A stretch of 64,000 bases of DNA from Prostheceraeus crozeri. Its lineage: Eukaryota; Platyhelminthes; Polycladida; Euryleptidae. A program made the position numbers and the translations under genes. Positions 40,771 to 49,965 of the stretch are shown here, piece after piece (position 1 is the stretch's first letter; every line of letters starts with the position of its first letter). Under the pieces are notes generated by a model. That model was not told where the DNA came from. It made no database searches and saw only the letters and a program-made list of their open reading frames with translations. Location of the stretch: the NCBI GenBank assembly GCA_907163375.1, contig CAJQUW010008753.1, positions 496,001 to 560,000 of the forward strand. Reading direction: 5' to 3'.

Positions 40771-42029
40771 CTCTGATAGCTGACAGTCACGTCTCTCATT
40801 CTTGTTATCTCAACTTTGATATCAGAGATAGCGTAAATGAGACAAGTAATTGTTTTCTTCAAAGGTGACTCAAATGATACCTCCAGTCGTAGATTTCCAG
40901 GCTTTGTAACTCCTACGCTTTCACCACCTAGATCTGCATCTGCTGTGAGGTTGTACATAATGAAAAAGTAGCCATTCTTGTACATATCCATTGTAATTCC
41001 ATTTGAATCATCTGTATTAAACATGTTGAGGGCGGTGAAAGTAGAACCATATTCACGTGCGAATTTACCATCTTTGAAATTAGGTTTATATGCTTTGAAA
41101 GATACAAATTTCCCATCCTGGTAGAGTGATAGTTTGCTAACATTAAAGTGTTGGAAATTGAATGGATTCTTTTCAAAAGCACCAATGAATGCCTCATTTT
41201 CCACAAATGTGATATACACCGCCTTCGGCATTGCAGTAGGAAAAAGATTTGGGTAGGCATGTGAGGATGATCCCGCACCAACTGTGAAGTTTGTCAACAC
41301 ACTGTGATTAAGTGGATATATTGCATTGTTTTTCCTCAATCCTGTCGCATGCTCGTTGATGACTGACGGGTTCATTGTTACTCGCCTTACATTGAGCACG
41401 GCATTACTTATGTTGACTTGATAGTTTGTAGCTCCAAAAGCCATTAACGCGAACTCAGGATTTGCATGAATAAATTTTATTTGCATTTTAACCTGTGATA
41501 GCAGATATCTAGATTGACGAAGGAAATCAAGACAGACAGGTCCTTTCAAGTATAATACCTTTGAATCCGCTGTTAAATCCATTCGTCTTTTTAACCCCGT
41601 ATTTGAGGCATCTTTAAATTTCCCTTGCTGATCATCATACCACCTAGAAACTTGCAAGTGTGAGTGTTTAGCTTGCTTTTGAAATTGCGTCATTGTATGT
41701 ATGTATGCTCCATATGGATATGCTCGATCCCTTCCTTCAATCTGTTTGTCATTCAATATTAGATACACATCTGAGAACAGACTGGCAATAGGAAGATTTG
41801 CCAATCCTACTTTATCCTTGGATGAATCAACATTTGTACCATCAGTCCTCTTAATTTGTATACACAACTCTAAATCAATGGATTGACAGTCAATATAATC
41901 TTGAGGATTGGCAGGTATATCAAACTGAATAGGCTGTTGGTTACCATCGATATTTGTTGTGGGGACTATGTCTACAATTGTTGAGGAGATGATGTCTGTC
42001 TCATGAGGGGGAGAATCGAAGAAACACAA
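40767..42029 (-). CDS. Double jelly-roll major capsid protein of Polinton B
   Basis: About 420 residues, open. The start codon is not certain; the frame is already open slightly upstream of 42029. The N-terminus (FFDSPPHETDIISS) matches the LFS-PPTQTSI start of Polinton capsid proteins of the F54H12.2-like type. Then come SIDLELCIQIKR, PIASLFSDVYLILNDKQI, YPYGAYIHTMTQF, AVYITFVENEAFIGAF and the conserved end NLRLEVSFESPLKKTITCLIY. These segments belong to the two jelly-rolls that build trimeric capsomers. It is followed directly by the protease. Confidence 0.88.
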   Translation of the reverse strand: MCFFDSPPHETDIISSTIVDIVPTTNIDGNQQPIQFDIPANPQDYIDCQSIDLELCIQIKRTDGTNVDSSKDKVGLANLPIASLFSDVYLILNDKQIEGRDRAYPYGAYIHTMTQFQKQAKHSHLQVSRWYDDQQGKFKDASNTGLKRRMDLTADSKVLYLKGPVCLDFLRQSRYLLSQVKMQIKFIHANPEFALMAFGATNYQVNISNAVLNVRRVTMNPSVINEHATGLRKNNAIYPLNHSVLTNFTVGAGSSSHAYPNLFPTAMPKAVYITFVENEAFIGAFEKNPFNFQHFNVSKLSLYQDGKFVSFKAYKPNFKDGKFAREYGSTFTALNMFNTDDSNGITMDMYKNGYFFIMYNLTADADLGGESVGVTKPGNLRLEVSFESPLKKTITCLIYAISDIKVEITRMRDVTVSYQR

Positions 42030-42060
42030 AGCCGAATTGATACTCTACATTGTATTAGCT

Positions 42061-42543
42061 CTACAAATATGTTGTCTTCCTTCGTTTTGACTTGTTTCTA
42101 GTCGCTGTGGAATTTCGTTTGCGCTTTCTTGTTTTCACTCGACGTATAGATTTAGAACGTGCTGCTCTAGTCGGCTTTTTACTTTTCCTGCGTCTTTGCT
42201 TAGTAACTCGACCGGATCCAACTTGTCTTGACTTCCTACGCTTCTTCCGAACTGTACGTCTCGTCTTTGTTAAATCATCTAATGTGTCTATGGCAGATTG
42301 CTGCGCGCGCATTTTCATAGATTCACCGATATCCTCACCTTGAAGCGCATCAGCTGCAACATTTGCACCAAAATCCAAAGCCCTGCTTCCAACACGCTTC
42401 ATGCTTGGTACGCCATACTTTTTGAGTGTTGGAAGAACCATACGTCTTAGTGCACCAAATATCCCTCCTCCAACTTGTCGTCCGCCTCCAACAAACATGG
42501 GATAACCGCTCTCATATGATGGTCTACTGTAAATACCTGTCAT
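42061..42543 (-). CDS. Basic core / pVI-like protein of Polinton B
   Basis: 160 residues, looks whole. The Gly-rich start (GYPMFVGGGRQVGGGIF) and amphipathic segment (GALRRMVLPTLKKYGV) are followed by ALDFGANVAADALQGEDI. The last 65 residues are almost all Arg/Lys/Ser. This is the layout of the small Polinton proteins that follow the capsid gene, compared with adenovirus pVI (membrane lysis) and pX/pVII (DNA condensation). Function inferred from the layout. Confidence 0.65.
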   Translation of the reverse strand: MTGIYSRPSYESGYPMFVGGGRQVGGGIFGALRRMVLPTLKKYGVPSMKRVGSRALDFGANVAADALQGEDIGESMKMRAQQSAIDTLDDLTKTRRTVRKKRRKSRQVGSGRVTKQRRRKSKKPTRAARSKSIRRVKTRKRKRNSTATRNKSKRRKTTYL

Positions 42544-42680
42544 TATGACTATTGAATAACTATGGAAGTCACAATAGCGTAAAGCCTTATTCTAGTGACC
42601 TAATATGTAGGGTCAAAGCAGTAACACAACCACAGAACGGTACTACTTCTCCTGCGTCATCATTAATTGATATGTCAATT

Positions 42681-44164
42681 CTATTGATATAAATTCCGGC
42701 TGATTGGTAGATACATTGTGTTAAAAAATTCTCGATTGATTAGTTGCTTCCTTACGCATGAGAGAGGAAATGTGCGCAGAAGTGGGGCCTCAATGTCGCC
42801 AACCCTTGTATATTCAATAATGTTACAATAGACGTATAAGTTACTTACATCACGCTCTAGTGATGAGGCTGTATCGCCTATTGATGTTCCTTCATAAATA
42901 GTTGATTTTGAGAATCCCAATGTGGTCGTTAACACGCTATCCAGCTTGATAAGAGAGTTCTTCCCTGCCTTTTGAATCATGCGTTTCTTATGTGGGTCAT
43001 AAGAAAAGTGATATTCATCTGCATCAAGACAATCTGCACCAAACTCATGTAACTTTGTACACAATTCAGATGGCGTTTTCAAGCTTTCAATGTGCGAATT
43101 AACTCTTTTTACAAGTTCACTGGAAGTAGACAAATCATCACCCAATATGTCTTCGCTGTATACGTGGATATCCAATGAAGCATTTGTTGATGCTTTGAGT
43201 TTAGAAGAGGACAATTGAACCTTGAATGTATCATTTAATTCTGTCAACGAAGGTGCGCTTTCAAGGCCCTTAAACATCCCAATCATTTCAGATCCGAATT
43301 CAATAACAGCGGAATCAGACTTTTCCAATGGTGTCCTTTTAGTAAAAAAAAGAAATTCTGCCTCCGTTTCAACAGTAAATATAGTTACTTTCTCTTTCTT
43401 ATATTGACAAGTCATTAACGTTTCTGGCACTGATCCTTAAAACTTTCTTGCAAAGTCTTCAACACTTCTAATGACCTCAAATTGATTTTTTACTCGGATG
43501 CTCCTTTCTTGTAATGCATACAATGGCACAATTCTACATTGAAAATCAGTGACTTTCCTCTCCGAATTCCACCCACGTCCACTGTACCAATACCTTGATG
43601 TGAAAATTATTCCGGAATACACAAAAGTATGACTCAAATCTTTACCTAATACAGGAAGAACATGCTTCCCTTCCTTCATCAATTTTGTTGACCGCTTTAT
43701 GACTGGTTTGTAGAATTTATTCAAAGTCAGCTTGAAGAGATCATTTATTCGTTCAAACATTTTACCGACTTCCTTTTCTGTATCTTGCAAGCTCATTCTG
43801 AGAACCTTAGAATCAAAGTTGACGTTGCAAATGCCTTTCCAATTTTAATCATGTTTTGGACAGATGGTAAAGATGCTGAAAAAGGATGTAAAGTTAGATG
43901 ATGAAAAGCCCATGTACCATGTAGACTATTGCGAAATATGCGAAAACAATCATCCTTCTCTCGTACTTCTTTATGTAATTCAAAATAATTGTTTTTTAGA
44001 AAACTGATATCGTTGTAATAAGTAATTTCAGTTAGGGCAACTTCATGGGGTCCATGCAGAGTAATTGGATTAGCGAATTCAACAGAGTATAGAGATGATT
44101 TGTTACTTGGGAATATCTTGGGGTTGCTATTGCTTGGAAGAATGATGTTGAAGTTAGTAGACAT
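42681..44164 (-). pseudogene. Penton (minor capsid) region of Polinton B; fossil
   Basis: The N-terminal signature is at 44164 downward (MSTNFNIILPSNSNPKIFP, YSVEFANPITLHGPHEVALTEI), as in Polinton minor capsid proteins. The jelly-roll end is near 42800 (NLYVYCNIIEYTRVGDIEAP). Between them lies a charged helical region with a GRGWNSERK segment. Within the region an ATGA overlap is seen at 43793-43796. Broken, with about two breaks, unless part of this reflects separate genes. Confidence 0.65.
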
Positions 44165-44204
44165 GTTTAACTCATATATGGAAGAAGTCACATGCTATAT
44201 TACC

Positions 44205-45294
44205 TTAAATGTTACGAGTGTCTCCCACCTCCACATTTTGTAGATCCTGGTGCGTTATCAAACTATTGAATGAATCAGGATATCCTTTCCATTTAACTAG
44301 GTATTTCCTTTGATTGCCATGACTTTTCCTCCTAATTATTTTGTCAATCATATACACCTCTTCACTTCTGTCTACTACTTGCAATTCATAAGAGTAAAAT
44401 TTTCCTTCAATTGGATTGCCATGGTAATCTATTAATTTATACATGGTGGGTTTAAATTTTCTATTTACTTCATCTACAAAAAACTCTTCTTCACTCCAAT
44501 TAGGTTGATACCCCTTCTTAGAGGTAGACTTAACCTTTGAAATCCAAACTCTATCACCAACATTAATTTTCCTTTCATTGGAAATGTTTTTTGCTTTCTT
44601 ATCATACAATCGAAGCCATACATCCATCGCATTATCTGGGGTAACATCAACTGGCAACATCTTAATGATGCGATGGTAGCTTTCATTGTAATTCTTAACA
44701 AATTTCTGCAGCTCACCTACCCAAACATGTGTATTTTTTTGCAGTGAAATAACGCCATATTTTTGTCTTTAGTGTGCGATTGAACCTCTCAGCCGTGGCA
44801 GCTTTATAAGCGCTTTTGACACTAAACAATTCCACATTATGACTTTTAAGGAGACTTCGAACATGAGAGTTTTCGAATTCTTTCCCTTGATCAGTCTGTA
44901 TTCTTTGCGGAACACCACGCTCATCGAAAGTGCTCTGAAAAGCCGCTTCAACTTCTGGTCCTCGTTTAGATTTCAGCGCACGTGCCCAAGCATAGCGAGA
45001 TAAAATATCTATTACGGTTAAGATGTATTTATAGCCATCATTGTACTGTGATATCTGTTGCATGTCAGCCAAGTCCGCTTGCCATTATCTATCTATATTG
45101 TTAACAACATATATTCTCGTTGGAAACCGCTTTCTCGAATTTTTGTGAAGAGTGTAAGTCGGTTGACTCCTTAACCACTTCTTGACTTTCTCTATTCCCA
45201 CACCTGCTGCACGAGCTAGAACCTCCGGACGTCTGAAACTTGCGGGGTGATTTAAGTCGTAATAAATCTTTCCGAGTTTCACTGCTGTACTCAT
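44205..45294 (-). pseudogene. Chromodomain integrase of Polinton B; fossil
   Basis: Parts in order: N-terminal zinc/helical region from ATG 45294 (KIYYDLNHPASFRRPEVLAR, YTLHKNSRKRFPTR); DDE core (ADMQQI, ILTVIDILSRYAWARALKSK, IQTDQGKEFEN, AATAERFNRTLK); SH3-like end (INVGDRVWISK); and a C-terminal chromodomain (VYMIDKIIRRKSH, KYLVKWKGYPDS). In the family the integrase inserts the element, and the chromodomain may steer it to methylated histone H3. Broken, with about two breaks. Confidence 0.88.
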
Positions 45295-45461
45295 GGTCTT
45301 TGTTCTAATTTGCACGTGTATTACTCGCACAGCAATTGCTAACTCAATTGATATCAATCTCTATGCCCTTTTCTCCTTTACCTTCGAGCGCAGATTTCAA
45401 ACAACAGCAACATTTTTGTAACGACATGATATGAGAGAGGCAAGGTTTAATTCATATTTGC

Positions 45462-46112
45462 TTAATATTTACTATACTCCTTCCCAACACGCATTGAGCG
45501 CCTAGTAGCTCTTTTTGGTTGCAGATCATCGGGATCATGAAGCTCTCGCTTGACCGCCATCGTGGGTGTTTTACTTTTTGATCCATCTTGTAAGTGACCC
45601 TTATCCAACTCATTCACAGTCGGTCCTCCAATAATATTGTGAGGTACATTTTGATCAGATAAAATTTTCTGAAAATATGTCCACCCTTGTGGTGCACCTA
45701 GTTTTCGCCTTACATCTCTGACAGCATATTGTCGAAGGTCATCTATGTGACTATTTCTAATAACATCACCAGTTGTTTCATTTATTATCTCCCCTCTCTC
45801 ATTGAATTTCACATGTGGATCAATGAAGTCAAATAATCGTTCAGCGTGCACACGATATGGTCGAGGTGTTGACAAGGTTATAAATCGTCGCAACTTGTCA
45901 CGAATCCGTCGCCTCTCATCAATGTTTTCAGCTTCTAACTCTATTCGTCGATAGGGATCCTTAATCTTCTGAATTTCCATATCCTTTTGTGTTAGTTTCT
46001 TAAGTTGATGCGTAATAGGTTGATCTATATTTTTGACTATCTGTGCACTTTGTAATGTAGTCAATTGTACATACTCCTCTTGAGGAATGACTACCATCTT
46101 TGAATACGACAT
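45462..46112 (-). CDS. Conserved unknown Polinton protein
   Basis: 216 residues from ATG 46112 (an upstream in-frame ATG at 46142 is also possible). N-terminal helices, then a highly charged coiled coil (KIKDPYRRIELEAENIDE), a segment ERLFDFIDPHVKFNERG, the motif DDLRQYAVRDVRRKLGAPQG and a basic tail (PKRATRRSMRVGK). The YAV[KR]D motif is shared with 7184-7996 of Polinton A. It lies between integrase and ATPase. Looks whole. Role unknown, probably in the virion. Confidence 0.6.
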   Translation of the reverse strand: MSYSKMVVIPQEEYVQLTTLQSAQIVKNIDQPITHQLKKLTQKDMEIQKIKDPYRRIELEAENIDERRRIRDKLRRFITLSTPRPYRVHAERLFDFIDPHVKFNERGEIINETTGDVIRNSHIDDLRQYAVRDVRRKLGAPQGWTYFQKILSDQNVPHNIIGGPTVNELDKGHLQDGSKSKTPTMAVKRELHDPDDLQPKRATRRSMRVGKEYSKY

Positions 46113-46151
46113 GTTTGAAAATAATAAGGCAACAAAGTACATTGCTTAAAA

Positions 46152-46787
46152 CTAACTGTGAACCGAGAAAACTGTCATTGGTTCAGCGGAATTAGGTATG
46201 ATATTTGTTCGAAATCGAAGTCGTTCCGGACATTCCTGGGTTAGATCAATAAATAGATAGCCATGTGGTTTCTTTGTTACATCTTCATATATTTTTGAAA
46301 GTACTTTAGGTTGTTGAGGTAATATTTGTCTACTGAGATGATGTATCTGACTGCTATCTCTTGAATTTTTAAATATAGCCAAATAATGTGTATTCAAACT
46401 TCTAGTTCTTTGCTCTTTCCCTCTATCGAAGATGTTTTGGGTGATGTAGATACTAAAAGCTTCCCTATGATGTGCAGTTTGAATGAACATTTCAGTTACA
46501 TCGTTTGAAGATTTGCTTTCACGTAATAGATCATCTAATACTAGTAAGTCACCTGCTTTGATATCCTCAGTTGATGGCAACCCTTGCTTCACCTCATAAC
46601 CTTTCTGGCGAAGTGCAGAATGTAGTTGTGGTTGAAATATTCCATAATACCATTTGACTCTCTTAATTTCCTTGTTAAACATTTCATTTCTATATTGTAG
46701 CAATTGAGTTACAAATGTAGTTTTACCGGACTGGCTTGGTCCAGCGATACACATTGTGCGATCAGTGAATAGACGAAAATCTGTCAT
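46152..46787 (-). CDS. FtsK/HerA-type packaging ATPase of Polinton B
   Basis: 211 residues, looks whole. Walker A: CIAGPSQSGKTTFVTQLL. Walker B: DLLVLDDLLRES. Then TEMFIQTAHHREAFSIYITQN, with the conserved H-R and Q/N sensor region. This is the usual short Polinton ATPase, presumed to drive DNA into the capsid. It ends a few dozen bases before the 46112 gene. The counterpart in Polinton A is split by a LINE. Confidence 0.9.
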   Translation of the reverse strand: MTDFRLFTDRTMCIAGPSQSGKTTFVTQLLQYRNEMFNKEIKRVKWYYGIFQPQLHSALRQKGYEVKQGLPSTEDIKAGDLLVLDDLLRESKSSNDVTEMFIQTAHHREAFSIYITQNIFDRGKEQRTRSLNTHYLAIFKNSRDSSQIHHLSRQILPQQPKVLSKIYEDVTKKPHGYLFIDLTQECPERLRFRTNIIPNSAEPMTVFSVHS

Positions 46788-46913
46788 CTTATAATTCCAT
46801 TAACATTAAAATCATCATCCCGCTAATTTTGCTTAGAACAACAAAAACAGACACATGTTCCAGATCACGTTTATTTACATTCAGAATAGAAACTTTCAAG
46901 TTACATTGACAAA

Positions 46914-47635
46914 TTAAAACATTTGTGTTTCCTCATCACAATTAGGATTATAGAAAGTTTTCAAGTCAGCATCTTGGCGCTTCAACTTCAATTTAGGATT
47001 CCCATCTTTAGATTTCCGCCCTCGCTTTTTGCTCTCTTCCTTCCCATAACTTGAAGCAGTCTTATCAATGTTAATTAAGCATTTATCAATTGGTAGTGGT
47101 TCATAGACTAGTTGAAGAACCTTCATTTGTAAAGATGCGACTTTACCAGTCGAACCATGTGAGCCAATATCAAGTCCGGTAACGTGGACTAAGCCCATAT
47201 AGCGGCCCCGTTTGAGATCCTCACATTCCATCGCGTTTGTAAAGAGATCGAATGCTTGAAAATGATCCGATAGTTTTAAAAGCAGTGTATCGAATTCCGG
47301 CAATTCCTTGTAACCAACTCCTTCCTCCAATGCCTTTCTCCAATGAGTGGGAGCACTTTCAGGCAGCTCAACACATTCTTTCGCGAAAGAGTCAATAGTT
47401 TTAAGAATCACCTGTTGCCATTTTGGAAAAGTCACTCGCATTTGTCTCATATTGCTATACCCTGATGTAGACATGCCATACTGTGGAAGAATGGAACTTG
47501 AAGATAAAAGCCATCATCACCATAATTCAAGGTTTGAAAGTAGAATGTATTTCCAATCCCTTGCACCTTTCGTGTCGGACGAAGCTTCAAGAGATCTTGT
47601 TCAAAAGCGTCACTTTGCTTTCTGATTGTATACAT
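46914..47635 (-). pseudogene. Conserved Polinton B protein, possibly ssDNA-binding; fossil
   Basis: The start region (ATG 47635, MYTIRKQSDAFEQDLLKLRP, GNTFYFQTLNYGDDGFYLQV) and the following region (MRVTFPKWQQVILKTIDSF) look like beta strands followed by a helix. That is the pattern seen in PC4-like DNA-binding proteins and in an unnamed Polinton protein. The C-terminus is Lys-rich with GRKSKDGNPKLKLKR. A TATA-like TATATATAGGTGTATATAAG lies upstream at 47731-47750. Broken, with about one break. Confidence 0.45.
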
Positions 47636-47798
47636 TTTCTGAGTCGTGTTTCAACAAGTTCTAATTAGGAGCTTTCAACCAGCGCAAATGAATTGTCACT
47701 TGAAAGTGATAAAATATCATTAAAGCGTCTTCCTTATATACACCTATATATGACTTATCAATCAAAGTGATGACGTGTCACTTTATGATTCGTTAACG

Positions 47799-48194
47799 TT
47801 ATATTAACATTGCAGCAGTTGCTGCAACTGCAATCCTTCCAAGCGGACTATTGATTACACCATTAATACTGTTTCCAATATCATTTAACATACTTAGAAA
47901 CCCACTACCACCGCGCTGAATTAAATTTCGCCTTTTCTTATCACTACTCCTTGGATTTGAAAACTTTTTTATGCTATTCGAAGAGCCAGCATTCAATAGA
48001 GGCTTGTAAATAGGTAGACATTTGTGTATTGCAAAAGCTAAATCGCGAATGAAATCATCACTTGAATTTTGAATCAATTTACACTCCTTATTATCATGTA
48101 TCCTGTTTAACTTTCGCAACGCCTTTTTAAACTGACTTGAAGGTTTGAAGGAACGTTTCGATTGACGAGAAGATGCGTTCCGTTTTATAGACAT
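47799..48194 (-). CDS. Small Polinton B protein with basic N-terminus and hydrophobic end
   Basis: 131 residues, looks whole. The basic N-terminus (KRNASSRQSKRSFKPSSQFK) is followed by a helical middle (SSDDFIRDLAFAIHKCLPIY) and KKRRNLIQRGGSGFLSML, ending in a hydrophobic Ala/Ile segment (GRIAVAATAAMLI). The K-K-R-L-x-Q-x-GG pattern is common to an unnamed small protein in Polintons and adomavirus-like genomes. Function unknown. Confidence 0.5.
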   Translation of the reverse strand: MSIKRNASSRQSKRSFKPSSQFKKALRKLNRIHDNKECKLIQNSSDDFIRDLAFAIHKCLPIYKPLLNAGSSNSIKKFSNPRSSDKKRRNLIQRGGSGFLSMLNDIGNSINGVINSPLGRIAVAATAAMLI

Positions 48195-48370
48195 TTTTAT
48201 TCTAATATGGAAATAGATAATACAATTACAATTTTTGCTTAGTACTTACAACATTATACACAAGTTTACAAGCATTCATATACCACGCAGAGTTTGTTGC
48301 TGGTAGTTATAAAATTACACAAAACACTGAACAAGTTGTAGAGAGAAACTGATACACACTCACATCGCAG

Positions 48371-48958
48371 TTATGATAAGCACTGATTCGTAGCAGTTAT
48401 GAGATGCTCAATGTCTTTCATTAGATGTTTTGAAATAGGACAGCACATACAGCAGGGCTTTGAATGGAGAGTCTTTAAAATATTGGCATAGTATGCCCGC
48501 AAGCGGATCACCTCAGAATGTTCTTGAGCAGCCACATTGATGCTTACTGATGGCGGTCCACTGAACAAGTCCAGTTTACATTTGTCACTCTTCTCGTTAA
48601 AGTAGCTGGAGCTGATAATGTCATGGAGACATGTGTTGTGTTTCCGTTGGGTACTGCTGCAGCAACAGCGAGAGTATTCCGGTACAATCTCAGTTTGAGC
48701 TAGTGGGCGAAATACTTCATTGAGCCAAAATCTTGCAACTCGTGTAAGAGCGTTGTTCACGACCCTCATTAACATTCTCTGCACAACAACGTCCTCTCCG
48801 CAGCGGAAATACTTCACTATTTCCTCCATCAGATCCACCAAATCCGCTTTATAGCCAGGTATATTTACGGCAGAATAAAATATATTGCCGGTGAAGAGTT
48901 GACTTCGGTAAAATATTGAAATGGGAATCTTGGTAGTGAACGACATGCTGATTGACAT
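48371..48958 (-). CDS. Cys-rich Polinton B protein, unknown
   Basis: 195 residues, looks whole, with its own TATATAAGG box about 50 bases upstream (near 49007-49015). It has Cys clusters (SRCCCSSTQRKHNTCLHD and KPCCMCCPISKH) that may bind zinc. The ATG sits in GCTAATACAATG, a 12-base string also found just upstream of the capsid gene (42049-42060). Helical elsewhere. No family recognised. Confidence 0.5.
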   Translation of the reverse strand: MSISMSFTTKIPISIFYRSQLFTGNIFYSAVNIPGYKADLVDLMEEIVKYFRCGEDVVVQRMLMRVVNNALTRVARFWLNEVFRPLAQTEIVPEYSRCCCSSTQRKHNTCLHDIISSSYFNEKSDKCKLDLFSGPPSVSINVAAQEHSEVIRLRAYYANILKTLHSKPCCMCCPISKHLMKDIEHLITATNQCLS

Positions 48959-49108
48959 TGTATTAGCCTCAAATTATGCTTGAAATAGAACGGTACAATA
49001 TCCTCCTTATATAGAAAAGCCACACAAAGACACAATAGTGACCAATCACAGACGTGCATGATGGCTCATCATATACGATATACAGTGACTGTTGAAAATA
49101 TTTCTTGA

Positions 49109-49555
49109 TCACAAAGGGGACATAACATGTAGAACACATAACGCTATGAGAACATGGTAAAAGAGAAGGGATCGTTCCTGTTTAAAACATTTAACGCAGT
49201 TCTGTTGACATAATAATTTAAATGTCTCTTCTTCTAATTTCCTTCTGAAGTCACTTTCATTGGGAGAACTTTTTATTAAAACACTGTCAAATGTCTCCTT
49301 CTTTCCATATCGTTCCAATTTGATCCTCCTAATTTCACTATCATTGCAGTGTAGCACGGAGAAATCCTCTATCCACCTACGATCCAAATTGTGATTCATA
49401 GCATGCTCATCTAGATCCATTAGTCGATCAACTAAATCACCAGCGTTGATATTTTCACTGAGATTTGTTACAGTTTGTATAGCTTTGAACGAATATCCAA
49501 GGTCTCTTGCGACAACCCACGACGTTGGGATACTAGTCATCATTATGTATGTCAT
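49109..49555 (-). pseudogene. IAP-like UBA/RING gene at the end of Polinton B; fossil
   Basis: The N-terminal part resembles the UBA domain of inhibitor-of-apoptosis proteins (DLGYSFKAIQTVTNL, DLVDRLMDLDE). The end has RRKLEEETFKLLCQQNCVKC, a C-x-x-C after a charged helix, as at the start of IAP RING fingers (typically KLQEER-CK-C). BIR repeats are not present. A TATAAATA box lies at about 49570. A RING/UBA protein next to the terminal repeat could have blocked host cell death or targeted host proteins; that is inference. It is broken, with about one break. Confidence 0.5.
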
Positions 49556-49644
49556 CAAACAACTATCTCATATTTATAGCATAGTTTGTCTACGTAAAAA
49601 GGAAAATCAATGTGACTGTCATCTTGATTACAATGGTTGCAGTA

Positions 49645-49945
49645 GTCACAATAGTCGCAATTGAGCAAACTCATTCAAAATCAAACAGAGGACGTCTATC
49701 GGTACGTACCCAAGTACTCAGAACCAAGTCACACAAGTTCGCTCATAGGCGTTCCGAAACACAGTGTACTCAACCGAGTGTACCAAACACATGTACCTAT
49801 CCAGTAAAACAGATGTCATACATGTTCCTATTCATAACACTGAATTATACATGTACCTATCCATGTTCCTATTGATAACACTGAATTTTACATGTACCCA
49901 TCCATGTACCTATCCCTATCATAGTAGGGCACAGTTTTCACTACT
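49645..49945. repeat. Right terminal inverted repeat of Polinton B
   Basis: Inverted copy of 25893-26152 with one extra sub-repeat of about 40 bp (GGAACATG / GGTACATG type). It ends at 49945 and is followed by CAAGAT. Confidence 0.9.
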
Positions 49946-49965
49946 CAAGATTAGACCCAACCTAG

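Larger units (their letters stand above)
25893..49945. mobile_element. Polinton B (Maverick), bounded by both ends; fossil
   Basis: The element is 24 kb, with about 4.2 kb from a later piggyBac copy and LINE. Ends read AGTAGTGAAAACTGTGCCCT and its inverse. The flanks CAAGGT and CAAGAT look like a 6-bp duplication with one change. Parts on the plus strand: small accessory gene, spliced accessory region, DNA polymerase B and TBP-like gene. On the minus strand: a short gene near the left end, and, from the middle to the right end, protease, major capsid, basic core protein, penton, chromodomain integrase, conserved unknown, ATPase, further small genes and a UBA/RING gene. It is broken, with roughly fifteen breaks plus two insertions; several genes look whole. 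It is likely older than A. Confidence 0.92.
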
